NCBI GenBank assembly: GCA_023399275.1
Contig: JAEWQH010000116.1
Span: 1-15,422 of the forward strand
From: Bacillota bacterium
GTDB taxonomy: Bacteria > Bacillota > Clostridia > Christensenellales > CAG-138
Reading direction: 5' to 3'
DNA: 15,422 bases
This document shows, piece by piece, positions 1 through 10,153 of the stretch. The notes beneath the pieces are model-generated. The model was not told the DNA's origin and did no database searches. It saw only the letters and a list, made by a program, of their open reading frames with translations. Position 1 is the stretch's first letter; each line of letters begins with the position of its first letter. The position numbers were made by a program, and so were the translations under genes.

Positions 1-599
1 CACGGCGGATGGGGCTGAAGGTCATTGCCGTGATCTCACGCGAAGTGCTGCATAGGGCGGAGGGTACGCGCATCGAGCTCAAGGGGAAGGTCGATTTTGA
101 TATCGACATCGCTTCGCTGACGATTCCGCCGGAGCCGGATGTGCTGGGGGACGACGAACTGCGCGCGGCGATTGCGCGGCGGCCGATGCGCGTCGTCTGC
201 GGTACCATCGGGGAGGATGAACATTCGGTGGGACTGCGGGAGATCATAGACATCAAGCACGGCGGCATCGAACAATACGGCATCGAGGTGCACTACTTAG
301 GCACATCTGTTCCGCCGGAAAAGCTTGTGGGCGCCGCGATCGAACTCAATGCGGACGCAATGCTCGCCTCCGTGATCATTTCTCACGACGATATCCACTA
401 TAAAAACATCGCCCGCATCGACCGGATCGCGCGGGAGATGGGCGTGCGCAACGCGCTCATCTTTGCCGCGGGCGGCACGCAGGTGGAAGGGGACAAGGCG
501 AAGGAAGCGGGCGCGGACGCAGGCTTTGGCAGGGGAACGCACGGCAACCAGGTCGCGACGTTTTTGGTCAAAGAGCGCGAGCGCCGCGCAGAGGACTGA
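1..599 (+). CDS. oraE: D-ornithine 4,5-aminomutase large subunit, C-terminal B12/PLP-lysine domain (5'-truncated by window)
   Basis: The reading frame is open to the left edge, so only about the last 198 residues of a much longer protein (the family is around 700+ residues) are seen; the ATG at 9 is internal. Counting from that ATG, the cobalamin-binding signature DxHxxG is present as DEHSVG (residues 70-75), and the lower-axial histidine is H72. A lysine lies exactly 11 residues later (K83, in IIDIKHGG), matching the spacing of the PLP-binding lysine in the Rossmann domain of the OraE and KamE aminomutases. The later B12-fold motifs ISHDDIHY and FAAGGTQ are also present. The enzyme moves the terminal amino group of D-ornithine to C4, giving 2,4-diaminopentanoate. 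The lysine 5,6-aminomutase beta subunit (KamE) is the main alternative. The adjacent ornithine racemase and the GEDEHSVG...GTSVP pattern favour OraE. The TGA is one base upstream of the next start, so the two genes are probably translationally coupled. Confidence 0.85.
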   Translation, partial: RRMGLKVIAVISREVLHRAEGTRIELKGKVDFDIDIASLTIPPEPDVLGDDELRAAIARRPMRVVCGTIGEDEHSVGLREIIDIKHGGIEQYGIEVHYLGTSVPPEKLVGAAIELNADAMLASVIISHDDIHYKNIARIDRIAREMGVRNALIFAAGGTQVEGDKAKEAGADAGFGRGTHGNQVATFLVKERERRAED

Positions 600-600
600 T

Positions 601-1959
601 ATGCTTGCGGATGTGCTCATCGCCGAGATTGGCTCCACGACAACGCTGGTCAGCGCGTTTGCGCTCGGCATATCGCCGCGCCTGCTCGGGCAGGGGCAGG
701 CCGCGACCACGGTGGCGGAGGGGGACGTGTGCACGGGGCTGCACTGCGCCATCGATGCGCTGAAAGCAAATCTCGGCACAGGCACGCTAGACTACGGCGC
801 GCTGCTCGCTTCGTCCAGCGCGGCAGGCGGACTGAAGATGTGCGTCCATGGGCTGGTCTATGACATGACGGTTGCCGCCGCGCGCGCCGCGGCGCTCGGC
901 GCGGGCGCGATCGTGCGCCAAACCACGGCGGGCAGGCTTACGCAGGACGACCTCGCCGAACAGCGTGCGATCCGTCCCAACCTTATCCTGCTTGCGGGCG
1001 GCACGGACGGCGGAGAGCGCGAGAGCGCGCTCTACAATGCGCGGCGCATCGCGGAAGAAGGGGCGGGCGCGCCGGTGCTCTACGCGGGAAACGCCCAAAA
1101 TCAAAGCGCGATTCAGGCGATATTTGATCGGGCAAGCATTCCCGTGTATCTTGCCGAGAATGTCTACCCGCGCCTGGATACGCTGAATATCGAGCCCGTG
1201 CGGAGCGTGATCCATGCGGCGTTTGAGAAGCACATCGTCTCGGCGCCCGGAATGGAGCGCATCCGCGATCTGGTTACGGGCGCGATTCTGCCGACGCCCG
1301 GCGCCGTGATGGAGGCCGCCATGCTGCTGTATGAGGAGATCGGCGACCTGTGCGTGCTCGACGTCGGCGGGGCGACGACGGACGTGCACTCCGTAACCTG
1401 CGGCTCGGAAGAGATTGCGCGGCTGCTCACCGCGCCGGAGCCCTTCAACAAGCGCACGGTCGAGGGAGACCTCGGGCTGTTTGTCAACGCATCCCATCTC
1501 GTGGAGCAGATCGGTGCGGAAAAGCTCGCGCGCGAGCTGGGGCTGGATGTGGCCGCTGTGATGCGTGAATACCGCGCCATCCCCGCTACCGCGGAGCAGC
1601 TTGCGCTGACGTCGCGCCTCTGCCTTGCGGCGGGGCAGGTCGCGCTCGCTCGGCACGCGGGGCGGCTGCGGCACTACTACACCCCGCAGGGGCGCGCGGC
1701 TGCGGCCGAGGGCAAGGATCTTTCGCAGGTGAAGACGCTCGTGGGAACCGGCGGGGCGCTGGCGCGGCTGCCGGAGCGGGAGCGTATTCTGCGGCAGATT
1801 GCAGACTGCAACGCAGGCGGAGCGATGCTTTATCCAAAGCCCGGCGCCATGCGGCTGGCGCTGGACGAAAGCTACATCATGGCGCCGCTTGGCGTGCTGG
1901 CAAAGACGGATCCGCAGGCGGCAAGGGCGCTGCTTTTGCGCATGTTGCGCTTTGCTTGA
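601..1959 (+). CDS. MutL/GlmL-family ASKHA ATPase, probable reactivase of the B12-dependent ornithine aminomutase
   Basis: This is a 452-residue protein of the GlmL/MutL family, which accompanies adenosylcobalamin-dependent mutases and is thought to help reactivate them after cofactor damage. The N-terminal phosphate-1 loop of the actin/hsp70/sugar-kinase fold is visible as AEIGSTTT (about residues 8-15). The phosphate-2 loop is CVLDVGGATTDVHS (about 251-264). A glycine-rich LVGTGGAL segment near the C-terminus fits the adenosine-binding region. The frame is open upstream to 463, but that extension overlaps oraE and has arginine-rich shadow composition. The ATG at 601 directly after the oraE stop, with an AGAGGA purine stretch ahead of it, is the better start. 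A homologue sits in the ornithine-degradation cluster of Clostridium sticklandii, as I recall. The reactivase role is inferred from family and neighbours; direct mutase partnership is not shown by sequence. Confidence 0.87.
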   Translation: MLADVLIAEIGSTTTLVSAFALGISPRLLGQGQAATTVAEGDVCTGLHCAIDALKANLGTGTLDYGALLASSSAAGGLKMCVHGLVYDMTVAAARAAALGAGAIVRQTTAGRLTQDDLAEQRAIRPNLILLAGGTDGGERESALYNARRIAEEGAGAPVLYAGNAQNQSAIQAIFDRASIPVYLAENVYPRLDTLNIEPVRSVIHAAFEKHIVSAPGMERIRDLVTGAILPTPGAVMEAAMLLYEEIGDLCVLDVGGATTDVHSVTCGSEEIARLLTAPEPFNKRTVEGDLGLFVNASHLVEQIGAEKLARELGLDVAAVMREYRAIPATAEQLALTSRLCLAAGQVALARHAGRLRHYYTPQGRAAAAEGKDLSQVKTLVGTGGALARLPERERILRQIADCNAGGAMLYPKPGAMRLALDESYIMAPLGVLAKTDPQAARALLLRMLRFA

Positions 1960-1981
1960 CCCGGTTGTTTTGAGGTGACCT

Positions 1982-3052
1982 ATGGCGAGCTATCCGCGCA
2001 TCACGGCGGATCTGACGAAGATCCGGCACAATATCGACGCGCTCTGCACCCTCTGCGGCGAATACGGCGTGTCGATTGCCGCCGTGACGAAGGCCGTCTG
2101 CGCGGACGAGCGCATCGTGCGCGTATTGGAAGAGAGCGGGGCGGCCATGCTTGCAGATGCGCGAACCGAGAACCTCGCGCAACTCAACACACGAAAGCCG
2201 AAGCTGCTGCTGCGCGCGCCCGCGCCGGAGGAGGCGCGGGAGGCCGTGCGGCTGGCCGATATCAGCCTCGTTTCGGAGATTGACGCGATCCGCGCGCTGG
2301 GAAAGGCCGCGCGCGCGGCGAAAAAGACACACCGTATCCTGCTGATGATCGACCTGGGCGACCTGCGCGAGGGGCTGCTGTTTCTCGATCGGCCGGCGAT
2401 CTTTCGCGCGGCGGATGCGGCGAGGGCGGAGGAGGGCGTCGAGTTGGCCGGCGTCGGCACCAACCTCACCTGCTACGGCGCGATCATCCCGGATGAGAGC
2501 AACCTCGGCGAACTCTGCGGCATCGCGGCTGCGCTGCGGGAGCACACCGGCTTACCGCTTCCGATCGTCTCCGGCGGCAACTCCAGCACGCTTGGCTTGC
2601 TTCGGCGGGGGCTGGTGCCAAAGGGGGTCAACCATCTGCGCCTCGGCGAGTCGATCCTGCTAGGCAACGACACCGCCGCCTGCCGCGTGATGAACGGACT
2701 TTTTGGCGACGCGTTTACGCTCACGACCCGGCTCATCGAGGTGCAGCGAAAGCCGTCCGTCCCGATCGGAGAGAGCGGCGTAAACGCCTTTGGCGAGCGG
2801 CCGATGTTTGAAAGCCTCGGCGAGCAGATCCGCGGCATCTGCAAGATCGGCCGGCAGGATACGGTGGCGGACGGGCTTACTCCTTGCGAGAGCGGCATCA
2901 AGATCATCGGCGCGAGTTCGGACCATCTGATCGTGGATCTCACGCGCGCGGGCACACATCGCGTCGGCGATGTGCTGGCGTTTACGCCGGACTATGGCGC
3001 GCTGCTTCGGGCATACACCAGCCCTTATGTAGACAGGGCATACATCGGATAG
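1982..3052 (+). CDS. orr: Ornithine racemase (PLP-dependent, alanine racemase-like N-terminal fold)
   Basis: This 356-residue PLP enzyme interconverts L- and D-ornithine and so supplies the D-ornithine used by OraE in oxidative ornithine fermentation. The PLP lysine lies in the early strand motif AAVTKAVCAD (K37). The family blocks IDLGDLREG, GTNLTCYGA, PIVSGGNSS, LRLGESILLGND and the C-terminal GASSDHLIVD all match my memory of the C. sticklandii Orr protein. They fit it better than biosynthetic alanine racemase, which would also need a longer C-terminal beta domain. The start at 1982 has GAGGTG 5 bases upstream (1971-1976), and the gap to the previous gene is only 22 bp, so it belongs to the same operon. 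The gene ends just before a hairpin terminator at 3056. An amino-acid racemase of altered specificity remains possible, but context and motifs agree on ornithine. Confidence 0.9.
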   Translation: MASYPRITADLTKIRHNIDALCTLCGEYGVSIAAVTKAVCADERIVRVLEESGAAMLADARTENLAQLNTRKPKLLLRAPAPEEAREAVRLADISLVSEIDAIRALGKAARAAKKTHRILLMIDLGDLREGLLFLDRPAIFRAADAARAEEGVELAGVGTNLTCYGAIIPDESNLGELCGIAAALREHTGLPLPIVSGGNSSTLGLLRRGLVPKGVNHLRLGESILLGNDTAACRVMNGLFGDAFTLTTRLIEVQRKPSVPIGESGVNAFGERPMFESLGEQIRGICKIGRQDTVADGLTPCESGIKIIGASSDHLIVDLTRAGTHRVGDVLAFTPDYGALLRAYTSPYVDRAYIG

Positions 3053-3055
3053 CAA

Positions 3056-3089
3056 AAGCCGGGCGGAAAACTCCGTCCGGCTTCTCTTT
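3056..3089. terminator. Bidirectional rho-independent terminator between convergent orr and the malY-like gene
   Basis: An 11-bp stem (AAGCCGGGCGG with CCGTCCGGCTT, one G-U pair) encloses a 6-base AAAACT loop. It starts four bases after the orr stop. On the plus strand it is followed by TCTCTTT; on the minus strand the stem runs into CTTTTGC. It therefore probably ends both converging transcripts. Confidence 0.85.
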
Positions 3090-3105
3090 GCGGGTTTCGT
3101 CGTGC

Positions 3106-4266
3106 CTACGCCAGCGCGCGGCAGATGCGCTCGAGCCCCTCGCGCACAACGCAGCGCGGGCTTGCGAGGTTGACGCGCATAAAGTGATCCGCGTTGTCCA
3201 CAAAATCCTCGCCAAACTGCACGAACACGCCTGCTTTGGACACGCGCCGCTTGAGTTCGCGCTCGCTTGCGCCGTATGCGCGAAGATCGACCCAGGCGAG
3301 ATACGTGCCCTGCGGGATGGAGAACACAGCGTCGGGCAGGCGCTGGTCGAGCAGTTGCTTCATCATGGCGAAGCTTCCGTCAAGATATGCGCGCAGTTCG
3401 TCGAGCCACTCCTCGCAGCGATCGTAAGCCGCGATTGCCGCCACGCCGGAAAGCGCGCTCGGGTGCCCGTTGTAGTGGTTTTTGACCCAATCGCGGCGCA
3501 GCGCGGCATCCGGTATAAACAGATGCGCGTGGTTGTTTCCCGCGAGGTTAAAGCTCTTGCTCGGGCTGGTGCAGGTCAGGATGTGCCTCTCCTCGGGGAA
3601 GAGCTTTGCCAGCGGGATATGCGTGACGCCGCCGCGCGTCAGATCCGCGTGGATTTCGTCACTTGCGACGAAGACACCGCTTTCAAAGCACAGCTCGCCG
3701 ACGCGGCGCAGCTCCGCCTCGGTGAACACGCGGCCGGTGGGATTATGCGGATTACAGTGAAAAAACAGCTTGCAGCCCGGCCGCCGCAGCTTTTGCGCGA
3801 GGTCGTCAAAGTCGATCTGCCAAAATCCGTTTCGCTTTTCCATGCGCGAATACACTGCAGTGCGCCCCTGCTTTTTTACCGCATCGTCAAACGGGCGGTA
3901 CGCCGGCGTGAGGAAGCATATCTCGTCGCCCGGGGCGGTCAGCCGCGCAACGGCGGCATACAGCGCGCTGACGATCCCGGCGGAAAAGACGATCTGCTCC
4001 GGCGAAACGCTCCAGCGATAGCGCCGCTCCATCCAGCGGCAGGCGCTTTGCCGGCATGTGTCGCTCAGGTCCGTGTAGCCGAGGATGCGGCGCCCGAGCC
4101 TGCCCTGCATGGCGTCCAGTATCTGCGGCGCGCAGGCGAAGTCCATATCCGCCACCCAAAGTGGGATCGATTCCCGAGGCAGGTCTGGGTTGATCTTCGC
4201 GCCCGCCTCGAGCTTGATGCTGTCCGTGTCCGCACGGTCGATGATTTCGTCAAAGTCGTATTGCAT
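3106..4266 (-). CDS. MalY/PatB-type cystathionine beta-lyase / fold-type I aminotransferase
   Basis: This 386-residue fold-type I PLP enzyme belongs to the MalY/PatB branch, which cleaves the C-S bond of cystathionine or cysteine conjugates to give homocysteine or a thiol, pyruvate and ammonia. Visible motifs are the N-terminal PLWVADMDF block typical of MalY/PatB, the cofactor-contacting HCNPHNPTGR (about 170-179), SDEIH (D203), the Schiff-base lysine in SPSKSFNLAG (K237), and the carboxylate-binding arginine in HFMRVNLASPR near the C-terminus. The frame is open for 32 more codons, but GGAGGC lies 8 bases before the ATG at 4266 and a consensus promoter lies farther upstream, within the longer frame, so the shorter start is chosen. 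It is transcribed away from the RHH-clpB unit. Family members can also act as repressor partners or aminotransferases, so the exact substrate is not certain. Confidence 0.9.
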   Translation of the reverse strand: MQYDFDEIIDRADTDSIKLEAGAKINPDLPRESIPLWVADMDFACAPQILDAMQGRLGRRILGYTDLSDTCRQSACRWMERRYRWSVSPEQIVFSAGIVSALYAAVARLTAPGDEICFLTPAYRPFDDAVKKQGRTAVYSRMEKRNGFWQIDFDDLAQKLRRPGCKLFFHCNPHNPTGRVFTEAELRRVGELCFESGVFVASDEIHADLTRGGVTHIPLAKLFPEERHILTCTSPSKSFNLAGNNHAHLFIPDAALRRDWVKNHYNGHPSALSGVAAIAAYDRCEEWLDELRAYLDGSFAMMKQLLDQRLPDAVFSIPQGTYLAWVDLRAYGASERELKRRVSKAGVFVQFGEDFVDNADHFMRVNLASPRCVVREGLERICRALA

Positions 4267-4300
4267 GCGTTCGCGCCTCCGATTCTGGCATTGCGAATTC

Positions 4301-4329
4301 AGTATATTGAAAACGTGAAGAAAATGCAA
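4301..4329 (-). promoter_or_regulatory. Sigma-A type promoter of the malY-like gene
   Basis: On the minus strand a -35 TTGCAT (4324-4329) and a -10 TATACT (4301-4306) are separated by exactly 17 bp. They lie about 35-60 bp upstream of the chosen start codon at 4266. Confidence 0.75.
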
Positions 4330-4333
4330 AATC

Positions 4334-4351
4334 GTTAGTAATATTATTAAC
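4334..4351. promoter_or_regulatory. Near-perfect 18-bp AT-rich palindrome between divergent promoters, candidate operator
   Basis: GTTAGTAATATTATTAAC differs from its own reverse complement at only one symmetric pair of positions. It lies between the -35 box of the malY-like promoter (4324-4329) and that of the RHH-clpB promoter (4357-4362). The surroundings are GC-rich, so an AT-rich symmetric block stands out. It could serve the RHH protein encoded next door or another dimeric regulator; binding is inference. Confidence 0.5.
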
Positions 4352-4356
4352 AACGC

Positions 4357-4384
4357 TTGCAAAAGATAGAGGAGTTGCTATAAT
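4357..4384 (+). promoter_or_regulatory. Sigma-A type promoter of the RHH-clpB unit
   Basis: A -35 TTGCAA (4357-4362), 16-bp spacer and perfect -10 TATAAT (4379-4384) lie about 30 bp upstream of the RHH gene start. No CIRCE (HrcA) or CtsR box is visible around it. Confidence 0.8.
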
Positions 4385-4413
4385 AAAATCGAATAGACCG
4401 AGAGGTGATTTGG

Positions 4414-5058
4414 ATGAACAAAAGCGTATATTCGCTCGTTCTATCGGACGAAATCATACAGGAGATCGACCGCATGGCGTATGAGGCGGGCGCGAGCCGC
4501 TCGGCGATGATCAATCAGATTCTTGCCGACTGCGTGCGCTACACAACGCCCGAGAAACGCATGCGCGAGGTGTTTTCCGCCATCGAACACATGCTCATCG
4601 GCAGTGTGCTGGAGCCGCAGCTTCAACCGTCGGACTCGATGTTTTCCCTGCGCAGCGCGCTGGACTACAAGTATAACCCCAGCGTGCGCTACAGCGTGGA
4701 GCTTTACAAGAATATGCGCCCGCTGCTGGGCGAGCTGCGCGTTTCGGTGCGCAGCCAAAACAGCGCGCTCGTGCTTGCGATGCTCCAGTTTTTTAAGCTC
4801 TGGACGCGGATCGAAACCTCCTATATCGGGCGCGTCGAGTGCGCCATGGAGGACGGGCGGTATCTCAGGAAGCTCCGCCTTTCGGACGAAGGAAACCCGA
4901 GCAACGAGCAGATCGGTGAAGGGATCGCCGCGTATATCAATCTGCTGGATTCCGCGCTCAAGCGGTATTTTCAAAACATTCATGACCCCGCGGCGGCGAT
5001 GACGGGCGTGGAGCGGCTCTACGTCAACTACATCCGCGGCGGCGGGATGATCTTGTAA
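4414..5058 (+). CDS. Ribbon-helix-helix (CopG/Arc-type) DNA-binding protein with long uncharacterised C-terminal region
   Basis: The product is 214 residues. The N-terminal 42 residues have the RHH pattern: a short alternating beta strand (KSVYSLVL, 3-10), a first helix (about 11-24), the ASRS turn (27-30) and a second helix (SAMINQILADCVRY, about 30-43). RHH proteins dimerise and place the paired strands in the DNA major groove. The remaining 170 residues are mostly predicted helical, with hydrophobic stretches such as SALVLAMLQFFKLW (about 117-130), and I do not recognise a family; a ligand-sensing or oligomerisation role is possible. A GTG at 4405 would add three residues, but AGAGGTG (4401-4407) is well placed as the ribosome binding site for the ATG at 4414. 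It has its own promoter and sits 14 bp upstream of clpB, so the two are probably cotranscribed. Regulation of clpB or itself is inference. Confidence 0.82.
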   Translation: MNKSVYSLVLSDEIIQEIDRMAYEAGASRSAMINQILADCVRYTTPEKRMREVFSAIEHMLIGSVLEPQLQPSDSMFSLRSALDYKYNPSVRYSVELYKNMRPLLGELRVSVRSQNSALVLAMLQFFKLWTRIETSYIGRVECAMEDGRYLRKLRLSDEGNPSNEQIGEGIAAYINLLDSALKRYFQNIHDPAAAMTGVERLYVNYIRGGGMIL

Positions 5059-5072
5059 CAGGGGGTGGCGTT

Positions 5073-7667
<2,595 letters not shown>

Positions 7668-7682
7668 CAGCCAGCGTAACAA

Positions 7683-7718
7683 GCGGCGCCCCGCATGCAC
7701 GGGGCGCCGCGATATTTT
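7683..7718. terminator. Rho-independent terminator after clpB, possibly bidirectional
   Basis: A perfect 11-bp GC stem (GCGGCGCCCCG with CGGGGCGCCGC) has the loop CATGCA and is followed by GATATTTT. It lies 15 bp after the clpB stop and just beyond the stop of the convergent lipoprotein gene, so it probably serves both. Confidence 0.85.
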
Positions 7719-7730
7719 GGAAAGAAAGCC

Positions 7731-8138
7731 CTAGAACTCGTCCGGAAGCTCGATTTCGGAGTACAGCAGGCTGACGGTCAGATCATCGTAGACGAGGAAC
7801 TCATAGTAGGCGGTGCCTTCCGCGCTGCTGTTGAAGCCGTCCCACCCCTCGGCGGGCACATAGTAGAGCCGCACGGTGGCGACGCCGGGCTCCACGCCGG
7901 CAAACGAATTCTCGAGCACGCCGCTTGCACCGAGGAGCGTATAGGTTTCGTCGTCCCGATAGTTTTGGGAAAGGCTGACCTTGCCCGTGTCGCTTGCGCT
8001 TGCGCGCGCAACCCAAGTGTACCCGCCCGCCTGGTCGCAGGGCAGGGTATCCACAAAGGTGATCTCCGGTTCCTTGCGGCAGCCGGAGAGGGCTGCGATC
8101 ATGATCGCAAACAGGGCGATCCAAAGTGCTCTTTTCAT
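7731..8138 (-). CDS. Small secreted lipoprotein with chagasin-like (I42 protease inhibitor) sequence pattern
   Basis: The product is a 135-residue precursor. The signal peptide is M-K-R, then a hydrophobic core (about 4-17), ending in the lipobox LSGC, so lipidation is predicted at C20 and the mature protein would be anchored on the outer face of the membrane. The mature domain of about 115 residues is beta-rich. It carries the spaced elements GGYTW (38-42), LLGASG (68-73), GVEPG (81-85) and VPAEGW (94-99). Their order and spacing resemble the three inhibitory loops of chagasin/I42 proteins (NPTTGYxW, GxGG, RPW), although each is degenerate. A function as a cysteine-protease inhibitor is therefore only a suggestion; many bacterial lipoproteins share this fold without tested activity. 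The frame runs on upstream, but the MKR start at 8138 with AAAGGG ahead and a clean signal peptide is clearly right. It is a single-gene unit. Confidence 0.8.
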   Translation of the reverse strand: MKRALWIALFAIMIAALSGCRKEPEITFVDTLPCDQAGGYTWVARASASDTGKVSLSQNYRDDETYTLLGASGVLENSFAGVEPGVATVRLYYVPAEGWDGFNSSAEGTAYYEFLVYDDLTVSLLYSEIELPDEF

Positions 8139-8218
8139 GGCTGGACCCTTTCGCAAAGCTGCGCGGCTCCGGTTCCGGCGTCCGCGGCAAAGCGCGCGGG
8201 CGGGTGTCTTGGTATTCA

Positions 8219-8249
8219 TCAAGTGTATTATGGCACATAATACACTTGA
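8219..8249. promoter_or_regulatory. Perfect 14-bp inverted repeat, candidate YtrA-like (GntR family) operator
   Basis: The arms TCAAGTGTATTATG and CATAATACACTTGA are exact reverse complements with a 3-bp GCA spacer. Inside is AGTGTA-13bp-TACACT (8222-8227 and 8241-8246). This is the operator architecture I recall for the cell-wall-antibiotic responsive GntR-family repressor YtrA of Bacillus subtilis. The repeat fills the spacer and -10 box of the lipoprotein promoter, an ideal position for repression. Confidence 0.75.
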
Positions 8250-8255
8250 CTTCAA
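8227..8255 (-). promoter_or_regulatory. Promoter of the lipoprotein gene
   Basis: On the minus strand a -35 TTGAAG (8250-8255) and -10 CATAAT (8227-8232) have a 17-bp spacer. The inferred start of transcription is near 8220, giving a leader of about 80 bases before the ATG at 8138. The inverted repeat at 8219-8249 overlaps it. Confidence 0.6.
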
Positions 8256-8339
8256 CCGTTTGCGCCGCAATTCATCGATTTGACATATATGACAACCGTC
8301 GCGCGTCGTCCGTGACAGAACCGTAGCAAAAAAAAGTAC

Positions 8340-8368
8340 TTGACGGAGAGAATGGCGTCTTATATAAT
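8340..8368 (+). promoter_or_regulatory. Consensus sigma-A promoter of the T-box-trpB unit
   Basis: TTGACG (8340-8345), a 17-bp spacer and TATAAT (8363-8368). Transcription should start near 8375, immediately before the T-box leader. Confidence 0.88.
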
Positions 8369-8379
8369 GCCGCCATAAG

Positions 8380-8637
8380 CTGTGAAGCGGAGATAACGGA
8401 CGAAAACGACCTCCCAGAGAGCAGGGCATCGGTGCAAGCCCCGCAGGAAACGATCGTTCAAATGGACCGCAGAGCGCGCAGGGGAAGGGGTCAGTATCCT
8501 GCGACGGGCCGTGACCGTTATATCACGGGGAATGTGTTGGCATTTCCGCAAAGAGCCCGGCCTACCGCCGGGAAACAAGGTGGCACCGCGAGAGCATCGT
8601 CCTTGTTTCGGCATTCTTGCCGAAGCGGGGCGTTTTT
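8380..8637 (+). promoter_or_regulatory. Tryptophan-specific T-box riboswitch with terminator/antiterminator
   Basis: Stem I base is GCGG (8387-8390) with CCGC (8467-8470). The internal specifier loop has AGATAAC on the 5' side and AAATGGA on the 3' side. The specifier codon is UGG (8463-8465, Trp), followed by the usual purine. GGACGA (8398-8403) pairs with TCGTTC (8454-8459) above the loop; AGAGAG (8416-8421) and GGTGCAAGCC (8431-8440) fit the bulge and apical loop. A further hairpin CCCGGC/GCCGGG (8556-8572) precedes the T-box sequence AAGGTGGCACCGCG (8577-8590). AACAAGG (8574-8580) can pair with CCTTGTT (8601-8607) as the antiterminator. The competing terminator is built on TTTCGGC/GCCGAAG and ends in five Ts (8633-8637). 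The UGGC bulge would pair with a GCCA tRNA end, consistent with the G73 discriminator of bacterial tRNA-Trp. Uncharged tRNA-Trp should therefore turn on trpB. Confidence 0.96.
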
Positions 8638-8719
8638 GTTTGCCGCAAAACAACAATATGATTCAGATTTTGAGAAAGGATGAAAGTCCGCGGCCAACGG
8701 CGGGCGAGGAAAAAACACA

Positions 8720-9955
<1,236 letters not shown>

Positions 9956-9960
9956 TTTCG

Positions 9961-10045
9961 TGCTTCCCTTGTCTTCGGCCGGGGAAGCAGCCCAATATTA
10001 TGTATCCGACAATACGGGGCGGTGCAAGAAGTTGTGGCCGCCCCG
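9961..10045 (+). terminator. Two tandem hairpins after trpB, probable but imperfect terminator region
   Basis: TGCTTCCC (9961-9968) pairs with GGGAAGCA (9982-9989) six bases after the trpB stop. CGGGGCGG (10015-10022) pairs perfectly with CCGCCCCG (10038-10045). Neither is followed by a good T-run (the second is followed by CGTAAAATTT). Termination here is plausible but less certain than elsewhere in the window. Confidence 0.4.
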
Positions 10046-10057
10046 CGTAAAATTTGC

Positions 10058-10086
10058 TTGACGCTGGGCAGGGGGTTTTGTATAAT
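10058..10086 (+). promoter_or_regulatory. Consensus sigma-A promoter of glmS
   Basis: TTGACG (10058-10063), a 17-bp spacer and TATAAT (10081-10086), the same hexamers and spacing as the trpB T-box promoter. The expected transcription start is near 10093, leaving a leader of about 85 bases. Confidence 0.88.
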
Positions 10087-10100
10087 AGCCAAAGGATTTT

Positions 10101-10153
10101 GCGTCCGATAATGGGTGGGCGGTTGGCGGCTTATTATCGGACGCTGCATTTTT
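10101..10153 (+). promoter_or_regulatory. Leader hairpin of glmS with G-rich loop and following U-run, candidate attenuator
   Basis: GCGTCCGATAAT (10101-10112) and ATTATCGGACGC (10133-10144) form a perfect 12-bp stem. The 20-base loop holds five runs of two or more Gs (10113-10129). TGCA and then five Ts (10149-10153) follow, as in an intrinsic terminator. It lies wholly in the 5' untranslated leader, before the ribosome binding site. Whether it attenuates transcription or acts as a DNA operator cannot be decided from sequence. Confidence 0.6.

Noticed and set aside
2884..4338. Long plus-strand open frame of 484 codons opposite the malY-like gene
   Set aside because: It overlaps the 3' end of orr and runs antisense to a PLP enzyme with all catalytic motifs. 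Its composition is that of a GC-rich shadow frame, with no recognisable domain or ribosome binding site.
8280..8295. TTGACATATATGACAA as a second -35 element or operator
   Set aside because: No -10 box lies at the right distance on either strand, and the palindrome is imperfect, so only the CATATATG core is symmetric.
8139..8429. N-terminal extension of the lipoprotein frame to 8429
   Set aside because: It would pass through the promoter and operator and place 97 residues before a clean signal peptide and lipobox.
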